In this document: piece by piece, positions 8,865 to 17,456 of the stretch
Numbering within the stretch: the stretch's first letter is position 1
How the letters are laid out: each line of letters begins with the position of its first letter
Source: CAYFXE01 sp964347035
GTDB taxonomy: Bacteria > Acidobacteriota > Aminicenantia > Aminicenantales > Aminicenantaceae
Direction of reading: 5' to 3'
Length of the DNA: 64,000 nucleotides
Assembly: GCA_964347035.1 (NCBI GenBank)
Contig: CAYFXE010000013.1
Span: 4,781 to 68,780, forward strand
The notes under the pieces: generated by a model
Databases searched by the model: none
Told to the model about the DNA's origin: nothing
The model's input: the letters and a program-made list of their open reading frames with translations, nothing else
Program-made: the position numbers and the translations under genes

Positions 8865-9779
8865 ATGGAACTAGCGATTGTCGGACTAGGCCGCATGGGA
8901 GGGAATATGGCTGAACGCCTCATAAATGGAGGTCACAGAATCATCGGATATGACAGACACAAGGAGAACGTCGAACGGGCAGTCGTAAAGGGCCTCATCG
9001 GATCTTATTCTCTGGAAGAAATGGTTACTTATCTTTCCCAGCCCAGAGTAGTTTGGCTGATGATTCCGGCCGGAAATCCAATCGACCAGACTCTCGAGGC
9101 ATTAATACCTCTCATGGATAAGGGAGATATCATCATCGACGGAGGTAATTCCTATTACAAAGACACGCTTCGCCGAGCTGCCAAGCTCAAAGAAAAGGGC
9201 CTTCACTATGTCGACGTGGGAACGAGCGGTGGAATCTGGGGGCTCACCGAAGGCTACAGCCTGATGATCGGAGGCAAGAAAGAGGTTGTGGATCATCTTT
9301 ATTCCCTTTTCGAGACTCTGGCTCCGGCCCCGGATAAAGGCTGGGGGCACGTCGGACCCAACGGAGCCGGGCATTTTGTTAAGATGATCCATAACGGAAT
9401 TGAATATGGCTTGATGCAAGCCTACGTAGAGGGATTCGCGATCATGAAGAGGAAGGAAGAGTTTAATATGAATCTTGGTCAAATCGCTGACATCTGGAGG
9501 TACGGAAGTGTGGTTCGCTCCTGGTTGTTGGACCTTGCCGCCGAGGCCCTCAAGGAGGATCCTGAGTTGGAGGACATCCAGCCTTTTGTGGAAGATTCAG
9601 GTGAGGGGAGATGGACTGTGAAGGAGGCTATGGAACAGGATTTGATGGCGCCGGTAATAACCTTGTCGCTTCTTCAGCGGTTTCGTTCTCGGGAAAAGGA
9701 GGATTTTTCTGATAAATTGTTAGCCGTTCTCCGAGATAAGTTCGGCGGCCATGGAGTCAAGGAAAAGGCAAGAAAATGA
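8865..9779 (+). CDS. gnd: 6-phosphogluconate dehydrogenase, decarboxylating (short type)
   Basis: At 304 residues this is the short Gnd type, which lacks the long C-terminal helical extension of the E. coli enzyme. It opens with the nucleotide-binding ELAIVGLGRMGGNMAERL, then IIDGGNSYYKDT, TSGGIWGLTEGYSLMIGG and the catalytic GAGHFVKMIHNGIEYGLMQ. It oxidises 6-phosphogluconate to ribulose-5-P and CO2; short forms often use NAD, but the cofactor is not decided here. AGGAGG lies upstream of ATG 8865. The last codons overlap zwf in ATGA. Confidence 0.93.
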   Translation: MELAIVGLGRMGGNMAERLINGGHRIIGYDRHKENVERAVVKGLIGSYSLEEMVTYLSQPRVVWLMIPAGNPIDQTLEALIPLMDKGDIIIDGGNSYYKDTLRRAAKLKEKGLHYVDVGTSGGIWGLTEGYSLMIGGKKEVVDHLYSLFETLAPAPDKGWGHVGPNGAGHFVKMIHNGIEYGLMQAYVEGFAIMKRKEEFNMNLGQIADIWRYGSVVRSWLLDLAAEALKEDPELEDIQPFVEDSGEGRWTVKEAMEQDLMAPVITLSLLQRFRSREKEDFSDKLLAVLRDKFGGHGVKEKARK

Positions 9780-11227
9780 GTTCTTCTCCTATCGACCGCC
9801 ATCTTTTCGTGATCCTAGGAGCTACAGGAAGCCTGAGCACCCTCAAGCTTCTTCCCGCCTTATTCTCCCTTATGACGCAGAAAGGACTGAGCGACCAATG
9901 TTATATCTTGGGTGTCGGGACAAAGAATCTTGGCGATAAAGGCTTCAAGAACAAGGCCCGTGAGGCTCTGGAACAGGCCGGTTTTTCTGCAGGTGAGACG
10001 GGCGATTGGTGTGATTCCTACCTGTATTACCAGACTTTGGAGCAGTCTGTTGAATCCTATTCGCGCCTTATCGAGCGCATCCAAGATATAGAGAGGACAC
10101 ACAGACTACCAGGAAATCGTGTGTTCTACTTGGCTCTCCCCCCATCAATTTTCCCGGCGGCCATCAAGGGCATCGGAGAGAAGACCAAGGATCAAAACTC
10201 TGGCTGGACACGGATTGTGATCGAAAAACCATTCGGGTACGACCTGTCTTCGGCTAGGGAATTAAACCAATTAGTTCATCGTTATTTCGGTGAAGATCAG
10301 GTTTTCAGGATCGACCATTATCTGGGCAAGGAAACTATCCAGAATTTGTTGATTTTTCGATTTGCCAACACGATTTTCGAATCTCTGTGGAACAGGGATC
10401 GAGTGGAAAGTGTGGAGGTCACCGTCGCCGAGAGCATCGGGATTGGAAACAGGGCGAGATACTATGATCAAGCTGGTGCCCTGCGGGACATTGTCCAGAA
10501 TCATCTCGCTCAGCTCATCTCCTTGATTGCCATGGAGGTTCCAGCTGTTTTCGCCCCGGAATATATCCGCAACGAGAAGATCAAAGTTCTTCATTCCATA
10601 GCCCCGATTCGAGCGGAGGATGTGGTGTATGGTCAGTATGCAGCAGGTCAGATCGAAGAGGCTCCTGTCTCTGGATACCTAGAAGAACGGGGAGTCGAAC
10701 CTCAGTCGAAAACAGAAACCTACGTGGCGATGCAGCTCAAGGTCGATAACTGGCGCTGGCAGGGAGTGCCTTTTTTTGTCCGAACAGGCAAGCGGCTTCC
10801 CCAACGAGTCACCCACATCCTGGTGAGCTTTAGACATCCTCCCATCTGTATGTTCAGGCAGTACAGTGGCTGCCAGATTCAATCCAACAAACTGTTGATC
10901 ACCCTGCAGCCGGATGAAGGATTTCATCTATATTTTGATGTTAAAGAGCCAGAGGAGACACTCAAGGTGAGGACAGAAAAGCTGCACTTCCATTACAAGG
11001 ATGCCTTCGGGCCTCTTCCTGAGGCATACAAGACTTTGATCTTGGATGTCATCCGCGGAGACCAGACGCTTTTTGTTCGCTCGGATGAGCTGGAAGCTTC
11101 ATGGGAGCTTTTCACTCCTTTGCTCGCAGGAGAACGGTCCATCTTCTCTTATCCAGCTGGGACCTGGGGTCCTGAGGAAGCCGATAAACTCATCGCCCGA
11201 AAAGGAAATCGATGGTGGAACCAGTAA
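9776..11227 (+). CDS. zwf: Glucose-6-phosphate 1-dehydrogenase
   Basis: The 483-residue length matches the family. Visible are an N-terminal ILGATGSLSTLKLLPAL nucleotide-binding loop, IEKPFGYDLSSA, the active-site RIDHYLGKETIQN and the C-terminal VRTGKRLPQRVTHI region. It oxidises glucose-6-P to 6-phosphogluconolactone, the entry step of the oxidative branch. In the nucleotide loop the usual GDL is GSL, a small departure next to the cofactor site. Translation is probably coupled on both sides: four bases overlap with gnd, sixteen with pgl. Confidence 0.95.
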   Translation: MSSSPIDRHLFVILGATGSLSTLKLLPALFSLMTQKGLSDQCYILGVGTKNLGDKGFKNKAREALEQAGFSAGETGDWCDSYLYYQTLEQSVESYSRLIERIQDIERTHRLPGNRVFYLALPPSIFPAAIKGIGEKTKDQNSGWTRIVIEKPFGYDLSSARELNQLVHRYFGEDQVFRIDHYLGKETIQNLLIFRFANTIFESLWNRDRVESVEVTVAESIGIGNRARYYDQAGALRDIVQNHLAQLISLIAMEVPAVFAPEYIRNEKIKVLHSIAPIRAEDVVYGQYAAGQIEEAPVSGYLEERGVEPQSKTETYVAMQLKVDNWRWQGVPFFVRTGKRLPQRVTHILVSFRHPPICMFRQYSGCQIQSNKLLITLQPDEGFHLYFDVKEPEETLKVRTEKLHFHYKDAFGPLPEAYKTLILDVIRGDQTLFVRSDELEASWELFTPLLAGERSIFSYPAGTWGPEEADKLIARKGNRWWNQ

Positions 11228-11979
11228 AGCTCGAAATCTGTATTTTCCCAGATCCGGGGAAGGTCAGCGAGGCCGCAGCAGAGAACATTGCAGGTATAGC
11301 GCATGAGGTTGTGTCGAAAAAAGGCCGTTTCAGCCTGGCCTTGTCTGGAGGACAGACACCCCGACTTCTCTACCGCTGTTTGGCCACACACTATTCAGAT
11401 AAGATGCCTTGGCCTGATATCCACATTTTTTGGGGAGACGAGCGTTGTGTGCCCAAACAGGACGGTAACAGCAATTATAATCTGGCTCATCAGACATTCC
11501 TTTCGAAAGTCGCCCTGCCGCTGCAAAATATCCATCGGATTCAGGCTGAGAAAAAAGATCCTGAAGATGCGGCCCTAACCTACGAGAAAACCCTGCGGAG
11601 ATTTTTCACTGCTTCTGAAGAAGAGCCGAAGATCACATTCGATCTCATTCTCCTTGGCCTAGGTAAGGATGGACACATTGCCTCTCTTTTCCCGTCGAAC
11701 CCGGCCCTTGAAGAGAAGAACCGCTGGGTCGTCGATGTGGACGCTCCAACACCTGTATCGCCGTCGAAAAGAATCACCTTGACTTATCCTGTGATCAACA
11801 GGTCGGAGATGGTCTTTTTTTTGGTCACTGGTGAAGAGAAGCGGGAGGTTGTGAGGTCTATTTTCCAAGATCTTGAAAAAGCGAAAAGGATGTACCCTGC
11901 AGCCAAAGTTTCGGCCCGGGATAAAATAATTTGGTATCTTGATCAAAAGGCTATGCACGATATATCCAATATATCTTGA
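11212..11979 (+). CDS. pgl: 6-phosphogluconolactonase
   Basis: The 255-residue protein has the SugarP-isomerase-type fold signatures of the DevB/Pgl family: ALSGGQTPRLLYRCLA, FWGDERCVPKQDGNSNYN and LLGLGKDGHIASLFP. It hydrolyses the product of Zwf to 6-phosphogluconate, the substrate of Gnd. It is the last gene of the operon and starts within the zwf coding end, preceded by AAAGGAAAT. A gap of 87 bases with its own ribosome site then separates it from the radical-SAM operon, so read-through from the pentose-phosphate operon is possible. Confidence 0.93.
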   Translation: MVEPVKLEICIFPDPGKVSEAAAENIAGIAHEVVSKKGRFSLALSGGQTPRLLYRCLATHYSDKMPWPDIHIFWGDERCVPKQDGNSNYNLAHQTFLSKVALPLQNIHRIQAEKKDPEDAALTYEKTLRRFFTASEEEPKITFDLILLGLGKDGHIASLFPSNPALEEKNRWVVDVDAPTPVSPSKRITLTYPVINRSEMVFFLVTGEEKREVVRSIFQDLEKAKRMYPAAKVSARDKIIWYLDQKAMHDISNIS

Positions 11980-12066
11980 GAATACGATGGATATATATTT
12001 GGAATGATACATCTCAATTATTTTTATCCGATAAGGAGAGATATTCTTTGATTTAAGGAGGCGTCC

Positions 12067-13032
12067 ATGAACGATTTTGAAACCCAGGTTCAAAAAGACT
12101 GTGGATTGTCTCTGTATACTGACGGGATCCGAATCCTTCAAGTCAACACCGGGCTCAAGTGTAATATGAGTTGTGCCCACTGCCATTTTGCCTGTGGACC
12201 CCAGCGTGAAGAGATCATGGAGTGGGATACTGCGGCCAGGGTTATAGAGGTAGCCAAGGAGTTGAAGCTCGAGGTGGTTGATGTAACGGGAGGATCACCA
12301 GAAATACATCCCCATTTCCAGAGATTCGTGGAGGAGCTTCGGGAGGGTAGACTAACCGTCCAAGTCCGCACTAACCTGACAGCTCTCCTGGAAAAGGGAT
12401 TGGAAAAGATGACTCAATTTCTGAAGGATCACAGTATCCATCTTGTGGCGTCCTTGCCCTGCTATCTTGAAGAAAACGTATGCCAGCAGCGTGGTAAAGG
12501 TGTTTACGAAAAAAGCGTTCATGTTCTTCGACAGCTCAACAACATTGGCTACGGGAAGGATCCAGAGCTGCCTCTGGATCTTGTCTACAATCCCATCGGC
12601 CCCTTCCTCCCGCCTAATCAAACACGGCTGGAAAATGATTACAAGAGAGAACTTAATCAGCGCTTCGGGATAGAATTTTCAAGTCTTTTGACCATCACCA
12701 ACATGCCTATCGGACGCTTCTGGGAGAGTCTGAAAAACCAGAGGAAGGACCGGGAATACATGCAGCTCCTCCTGGAAGGATTCAACTGTCAAACAGTGGA
12801 TGGATTGATGTGCCGCCACCAGATCTGTGTGGCCTGGGATGGGAGGCTTTACGACTGCGATTTTAACATCGCCTTGGATATGCCTGTCGGGTTTGGAGCA
12901 CCGAATCATATCCGCGATTTCGATAGTAAACTCCTCGCCAACAGAAAAATCGTAACAGGGAAGCACTGTTTTGGCTGTACGGCCGGTTTTGGTTCTTCTT
13001 GCGGCGGAGCCCTGGCAGCGGGGAGCTCTTGA
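12067..13032 (+). CDS. arsS: ArsS-type radical SAM protein
   Basis: The 321-residue protein has a CxxxCxxC cluster motif (C32, C36, C39 in LKCNMSCAHCHFACGP) and the distinctive C-terminal tail HCFGCTAGFGSSCGGAL (C301, C304, C312), with additional Cys in LMCRHQICVAWDGRLYDCDF. This architecture is that of the arsenosugar-biosynthesis radical SAM protein ArsS, thought to transfer a deoxyadenosyl group to dimethylarsenite in cyanobacteria. AAGGAGG lies upstream of ATG 12067. It leads a five-gene plus-strand operon that ends with the two glycosyltransferase domains named after the same pathway. The family call is strong; the arsenic substrate is inferred only. Confidence 0.85.
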   Translation: MNDFETQVQKDCGLSLYTDGIRILQVNTGLKCNMSCAHCHFACGPQREEIMEWDTAARVIEVAKELKLEVVDVTGGSPEIHPHFQRFVEELREGRLTVQVRTNLTALLEKGLEKMTQFLKDHSIHLVASLPCYLEENVCQQRGKGVYEKSVHVLRQLNNIGYGKDPELPLDLVYNPIGPFLPPNQTRLENDYKRELNQRFGIEFSSLLTITNMPIGRFWESLKNQRKDREYMQLLLEGFNCQTVDGLMCRHQICVAWDGRLYDCDFNIALDMPVGFGAPNHIRDFDSKLLANRKIVTGKHCFGCTAGFGSSCGGALAAGSS

Positions 13033-13054
13033 TAAGGAGGGAAGCTCAGAATCT

Positions 13055-13888
13055 ATGAAAAAAATCGGGTTTGTTTTTTCCCTCCTCTGTTTAGGCATCA
13101 TAGGGAGTGTGGTGCTGGCCCAGGAGAATGATTTTTCGAAAGCAAAGTATGCTCAAGTCTTACACAAACATGTTGATGAGAAGGGGCTAGTCGACTACCG
13201 AGCGTTGAAAGAGAATCGACTGGATTTAGATGATTTTCTTATCGCTGTCGAAAAATTAGATGTGGCGATTTACCAGAAATGGAAAGATGAAAAGAAAATC
13301 TCATTCTGGATCGATGTGTATAACGCCCTCACTTTGGAGGTGACACTGAATCACTATCCGATCAAATCCTCATTTTTAAAATCTCTGAAATACCCTAAGA
13401 ACAGCATCCGTCAGATTGCCGGTGTCTGGGATAAGATCGCATTCCCGGTGATGGGAGAGGAAATGACTCTCGATCATATCGAACATAAGATCTTACGCCA
13501 GGAATTCCATGAGCCGAGAATCCACATGGCGCTTGTCTGTGCAGCGCTGAGCTGTCCTCCTTTGAGGCAGGAACCCTATGAGGGAGAGATGCTTACAGAG
13601 CAGTTGGACGATCAAACGCGACGGTTTGTTTCCAGTCTAAAAGGTTTTATCATCGATAGAGAAAACAATCGAGTTTATCTCTCTTCAATTTTCAAATGGT
13701 ACGGAGAAGACTTCATCGGGGTCTATGAACCAGATTCTGGATACACCGGTTTAAACCGGAAAGAAAGAGCCGTGCTCTCCTTTATTTCTCAATATCTCCC
13801 TGATGAGGATCAAAAATATATCAAGTACGGATCCTACAAGGTCGAATATCTCGATTACGATTGGACCCTGAACGAGAGGAAGAACTAA
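13055..13888 (+). CDS. DUF547 domain secreted protein
   Basis: The ATG at 13055 opens a signal peptide (MKKIGFVFSLLCLGIIGSVVLAQ), so the 277-residue protein is exported. The body matches DUF547: FWIDVYNALTLEVTLNHYP, GVWDKIAFPV, LDHIEHKILR, RIHMALVCAALSCPPLR and FKWYGEDF. The conserved Asn, His and Cys in these segments suggest a papain-like transferase or peptidase site, but no activity is established. An AAGGAGG lies 14 bases upstream, a rather long spacing. It shares one base with the next gene (TAATG), so translation is coupled and the product probably acts in the same envelope pathway. Confidence 0.85.
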   Translation: MKKIGFVFSLLCLGIIGSVVLAQENDFSKAKYAQVLHKHVDEKGLVDYRALKENRLDLDDFLIAVEKLDVAIYQKWKDEKKISFWIDVYNALTLEVTLNHYPIKSSFLKSLKYPKNSIRQIAGVWDKIAFPVMGEEMTLDHIEHKILRQEFHEPRIHMALVCAALSCPPLRQEPYEGEMLTEQLDDQTRRFVSSLKGFIIDRENNRVYLSSIFKWYGEDFIGVYEPDSGYTGLNRKERAVLSFISQYLPDEDQKYIKYGSYKVEYLDYDWTLNERKN

Positions 13889-14616
13889 TGAGTAATCCTC
13901 AAGTCAAAGAATACACGGCTCCCAAACAACAGGTGGGGAAGTCGAGTCTCTGGAGGCCGGTCGTCCTCGGGCTCGTCCTCGTCACTCTGATGATATTGGC
14001 CAAGGTTTTTAACCTGGGCGCTCGGCTAGGGGAGCTGAGAACGTGGATTTTGTCTCTCGGGGCTTGGGGACCGATCGTGTACATTTTCCTCTATGTCGGA
14101 GCAGTGGTCTTAGCGCTTCCTGGCTCTGTGATCACAGTCATGGCTGGGGTCTTGTTCGGTTCTGTCGTGGGTGTCGTTACGGTCAGCGTAGGATCTACTT
14201 TGGGTGCCACCCTAGCCTTCATCATCTCCCGTCATGTGGCGAGAGATGCCATCGCCCAAAAGTTTGCAGCAGAAAAGAAATTCCAACAGCTGGATCGACT
14301 GACCAAGGAGCACGGAGCCATCATCGTCGCTATCACTCGGCTGGTGCCACTCTTCCCTTTTAACCTCCTCAACTATGGTTTCGGTCTTACCCGAGTTCCT
14401 CTGAGGACCTATATGTTTTGGTCTTGGATCTGTATGCTGCCCGGGACCGTCCTGTATGTTGTCGGAGCCGACGCGGTCGCCAGCGCTGTTTCCGAAGGAC
14501 GAGTGCCCTGGGTTTTGATCGGAATTTTTGTCCTGACCGTAGCCATCATCATTGTCCTTGTCAGACAGGCCAGGAAGAGACTCAAGACAAAGGAGGGAAG
14601 TGCGGAAAATGAATAA
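13888..14616 (+). CDS. TVP38/TMEM64 (VTT-domain) membrane protein
   Basis: A 242-residue multi-pass inner-membrane protein. The VTT/SNARE-associated core is visible: ALPGSVITVMAGVLFG, the glycine-rich GSTLGATLAFIISRHV and ITRLVPLFPFNLLNYGFGLT with the conserved Arg and Pro residues. Relatives include DedA-type lipid scramblases and undecaprenyl-phosphate translocases. Its gene starts on the stop codon of the DUF547 gene and overlaps the oxidoreductase by eight bases. In several bacteria VTT domains occur beside or fused to MerA-like oxidoreductases, which fits here. Lipid or metabolite movement in the ArsS-type pathway is an inference. Confidence 0.88.
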   Translation: MSNPQVKEYTAPKQQVGKSSLWRPVVLGLVLVTLMILAKVFNLGARLGELRTWILSLGAWGPIVYIFLYVGAVVLALPGSVITVMAGVLFGSVVGVVTVSVGSTLGATLAFIISRHVARDAIAQKFAAEKKFQQLDRLTKEHGAIIVAITRLVPLFPFNLLNYGFGLTRVPLRTYMFWSWICMLPGTVLYVVGADAVASAVSEGRVPWVLIGIFVLTVAIIIVLVRQARKRLKTKEGSAENE

Positions 14617-16126
14617 AAAAGTCGTGGTGTTACCTGAAGATGAACACAATCGGTCGCTGGTTTCGAACGCCCATCCCGAGGATTGGGTCAATCCCGATCC
14701 AGCTCCGCGGTATAACTTAGTGGTTGTCGGAGCCGGAACAGCCGGCTTGGTGACGGCTGTGGGAGCCGCCAGCTTGGGAGCGCGGGTAGCCCTGGTGGAA
14801 AGATACCTGATGGGCGGCGATTGTTTAAATTTCGGCTGTGTTCCCTCCAAGGCGATCATTCGATCCTCCCGTATAGTCAGCGAGATTTGGGATGCTTCTA
14901 ATTATGGGATGAATACGGAAGATTTATCTTTACTCGATTTTTCTAAAGTTATGGAGAGGATGAGGCGGCTGCGGGCTCAAATCAGTGATCATGATTCAGC
15001 GGAGCGCTTTCGGTCCTTGGGAGTGGATGTCTTCCTCGGGAAAGGAAAATTTCGAGATCGGCAGAGTCTTGAGGTAGAGGGAAAAACACTCAGGTTTAAA
15101 AAGGCCGTCGTTGCTACAGGAGCCAGACCAGCCCGACCTCCTATCGAAGGGCTTGAAGAGTCAGGGTTTTTAACCAATGAAACCGTCTTTTCCCTCGAAG
15201 AACGGCCAGAACGTATGGCAGTCATCGGAGGAGGACCGATCGGCTGCGAGTTGGCACAGGCCTTCAATCGTCTGGGCTCTCGGGTCACCATCCTCCAGAG
15301 GAATGCGCAGTTTCTCCCTCGGGAAGACCGAGAAGCAGCGGAACTATTAGGGGGTATTTTCGAGAGGGAAGGCATTCGCTGCATATTGAGCGCTGACGTG
15401 AAGGCAGTCAGACAAGCTGACGGAAAAAAGGTACTCAGCTTTTCAGCGAACGGCAGGGAAGATACCATTGAGGTGGACGAGATCCTCGTCGGTGTCGGAC
15501 GAATACCGAACATAGAAGATCTGAATCTTGAGGCTGCTAGCGTGGATTACAATAAAAATGGCGTAATCGTTAACAAATTTCTCCAAACTACGAATCCGAA
15601 TATCTATGCCGCTGGTGATGTCTGCTATCCCTATCAATTCACCCATATGGCTGAGGCTACGGCTCGAATTGTAATCCAGAATGCCCTATTCTTCAAGAGC
15701 AAGAAACACAGCTCGCTCGTTATCCCCTGGTGTACGTATACTGATCCTGAGATAGCTCACGTCGGAATGTATGAAAAGGATGCCCAAGCCAAAGGAATTC
15801 CGATCGACACCTACACGCGTCATTTTAAAGAGGTGGACAGAGCCATCCTGGATGGGGAAGACGAAGGATTTGTAAAAGTTCATGTCAAGAAGGGGAAAGA
15901 CAAAATCTTGGGAGCGACGATCGTCGCCAGCCATGCCGGGGACATGATCAGCGAGATCACTCTATCCATGGTGGCGGGGAAAGGGCTGAAAACCTTGACC
16001 AATGTCATTCATCCCTATCCCACCCAAGCTGAGGCCATTAAACAACTCTCTGGTCAGTACTACGCCAATAAATTCAAGCCTTTTATCAAAAGACTTCTGG
16101 TTCGTTGGTTTGCCTGGCGACGATAG
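14609..16126 (+). CDS. MerA-like FAD/NAD(P) disulfide oxidoreductase
   Basis: The 505-residue protein has an N-terminal FAD loop VVVGAGTAGLVTAVGAASLG, the redox disulfide in GGDCLNFGCVPSKA, a second nucleotide loop AVIGGGPIGCELAQAF and the FAD segment IYAAGDVC. It belongs to the dihydrolipoamide dehydrogenase/mercuric reductase class. The vicinal cysteine pair at the C-terminus that true mercuric reductases use to bind Hg(II) is absent (the tail is basic, KRLLVRWFAWRR), and there is no N-terminal metal-binding domain, so mercury reduction is unlikely. AAGGAGG decides ATG 14609, eight bases inside the VTT gene. Substrate unknown; a thiol-linked pathway intermediate is possible. Confidence 0.85.
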   Translation: MNKKVVVLPEDEHNRSLVSNAHPEDWVNPDPAPRYNLVVVGAGTAGLVTAVGAASLGARVALVERYLMGGDCLNFGCVPSKAIIRSSRIVSEIWDASNYGMNTEDLSLLDFSKVMERMRRLRAQISDHDSAERFRSLGVDVFLGKGKFRDRQSLEVEGKTLRFKKAVVATGARPARPPIEGLEESGFLTNETVFSLEERPERMAVIGGGPIGCELAQAFNRLGSRVTILQRNAQFLPREDREAAELLGGIFEREGIRCILSADVKAVRQADGKKVLSFSANGREDTIEVDEILVGVGRIPNIEDLNLEAASVDYNKNGVIVNKFLQTTNPNIYAAGDVCYPYQFTHMAEATARIVIQNALFFKSKKHSSLVIPWCTYTDPEIAHVGMYEKDAQAKGIPIDTYTRHFKEVDRAILDGEDEGFVKVHVKKGKDKILGATIVASHAGDMISEITLSMVAGKGLKTLTNVIHPYPTQAEAIKQLSGQYYANKFKPFIKRLLVRWFAWRR

Positions 16127-16134
16127 AAACAAGG

Positions 16135-17451
16135 ATGAAGGATCGAAAGCTTATCATTTTTGCGCGGTATCCTGAGCCAGGCCGGGTTAAAACCCGGTTG
16201 ATCCCTGCTCTAGGTGAGGAGGGTGCTGCATCACTTCACCAGCGTCTGACCGAACACACCTTGAACTGGGCAGCATCGCTGGCAGAGACGGATCCGGGAT
16301 TACTGGAAATCCGTTTTGACGGAGAGAATCAGTCTCTGATGCAAGAGTGGCTTGGTCCTGGATGGGAGTATGTTCATCAAGGAGAAGGGGACTTGGGAAG
16401 ACGAATGGGGAGGGCATTCGAGGATAATTTTCAAAAGGATATTAAGCAGGTTGTCTTGGTTGGCACAGATTGTCCCCAGCTTACGGCTTTTCATGCCGAG
16501 ATGGCTTTCGAAGCTTTAAAAAAACACGATCTCGTCCTAATCCCTGTGTATGATGGAGGATACAGCTTGATTGGCCTGCGCCGGATGGAGCCAGCACTTT
16601 TCGAATCGATCGAGTGGGGAACGGAGAGTGTTTTTGTTGCGACCCTTGGGAGAGCCCGGGAGAACGGCCTGTCTGTCAAGGCTCTTAAACCTCTCCACGA
16701 TGTGGATCATCCTGGCAACTTACCCGGGTGGGAACGGGTTTCCAATCAATTCCTCTCGATCATCGTTCCGACGTTGAATGAGGCCAAGCATCTCAGTCAA
16801 ATCCTCGATCACCTGAGGCAGGTTGAGCATTGTGAGGTGATCGTCGTCGACGGGGGAAGCACAGATAACACGATTCAAATAGCCGAACAATCGGGAGCCA
16901 AGGTGATTTCAACACAGCCTGGTCGAGGAAGACAGATGAACGAGGGTGCTCAAGAGGCTTCAGGAGATATATTCCTGTTTTTACACGCTGACACCCTCCT
17001 TCCCGATGATTTCCCGACGCATGTTCGTCAAGCCATGTCTGACCCAAAAGTGGCAGGAGGGGCCTTTGCTTGGAGAGTTTTACCTTCGACTCCTCTTCTG
17101 AGAGTGACAGAAAAAACAGTCAATTGGAGGACGAAATTTTTCCGACTCCCTTACGGCGACCAGGTGATTTTTGTCAGGGCTTCCCTGTTCCATGAAATGG
17201 GCGGATATGCCGATATTCCCCTCATGGAAGACGTCGAGTTCATCCGGCGTTTGAGAAAAATAGGAGAACTCATCATCATCCCTGATCCAGTTGTCACGTC
17301 TTCTAGACGAGTAATGGAATTGGGGCCGCTTCGGACGAGTGTCCTCAACAAACTCATGATCCTTGGTTACTCCCTGAAAATTTCCCCAAAAAAGCTGGCC
17401 CAGATTTATTATAAGAAACATAAATCGAGGCAAACGGATAGCAAAAAGTAG
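16135..17451 (+). CDS. Fused TIGR04282-TIGR04283 family glycosyltransferase
   Basis: A 438-residue two-domain protein. Residues about 1-200 resemble TIGR04282/DUF2064 nucleotidyl-sugar enzymes: IIFARYPEPGRVKTRL, GDLGRRM, VLVGTDCPQL and PVYDGGYSLIGL. Residues about 205-435 are a family-2 glycosyltransferase of the TIGR04283 type: SIIVPTLNEAKHL, VVDGGSTDNT, GRGRQMNEGA, FLHADTLLP, PYGDQVIF and MEDVEFIRRL. Both families are named after arsenosugar biosynthesis because they accompany ArsS. Fusion means the two activities are probably consecutive. It starts nine bases after the oxidoreductase stop; its ribosome site is weak. It ends only six bases from the convergent methyltransferase, with no hairpin between. 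Confidence 0.88.
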   Translation: MKDRKLIIFARYPEPGRVKTRLIPALGEEGAASLHQRLTEHTLNWAASLAETDPGLLEIRFDGENQSLMQEWLGPGWEYVHQGEGDLGRRMGRAFEDNFQKDIKQVVLVGTDCPQLTAFHAEMAFEALKKHDLVLIPVYDGGYSLIGLRRMEPALFESIEWGTESVFVATLGRARENGLSVKALKPLHDVDHPGNLPGWERVSNQFLSIIVPTLNEAKHLSQILDHLRQVEHCEVIVVDGGSTDNTIQIAEQSGAKVISTQPGRGRQMNEGAQEASGDIFLFLHADTLLPDDFPTHVRQAMSDPKVAGGAFAWRVLPSTPLLRVTEKTVNWRTKFFRLPYGDQVIFVRASLFHEMGGYADIPLMEDVEFIRRLRKIGELIIIPDPVVTSSRRVMELGPLRTSVLNKLMILGYSLKISPKKLAQIYYKKHKSRQTDSKK

Positions 17452-17456
17452 CGGTT

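Noticed and set aside
14609..16126. Mercuric reductase (merA) with mer operon
   Set aside because: The mercury-binding cysteines are missing and no merT, merP or merR-type metal regulator adjoins it.
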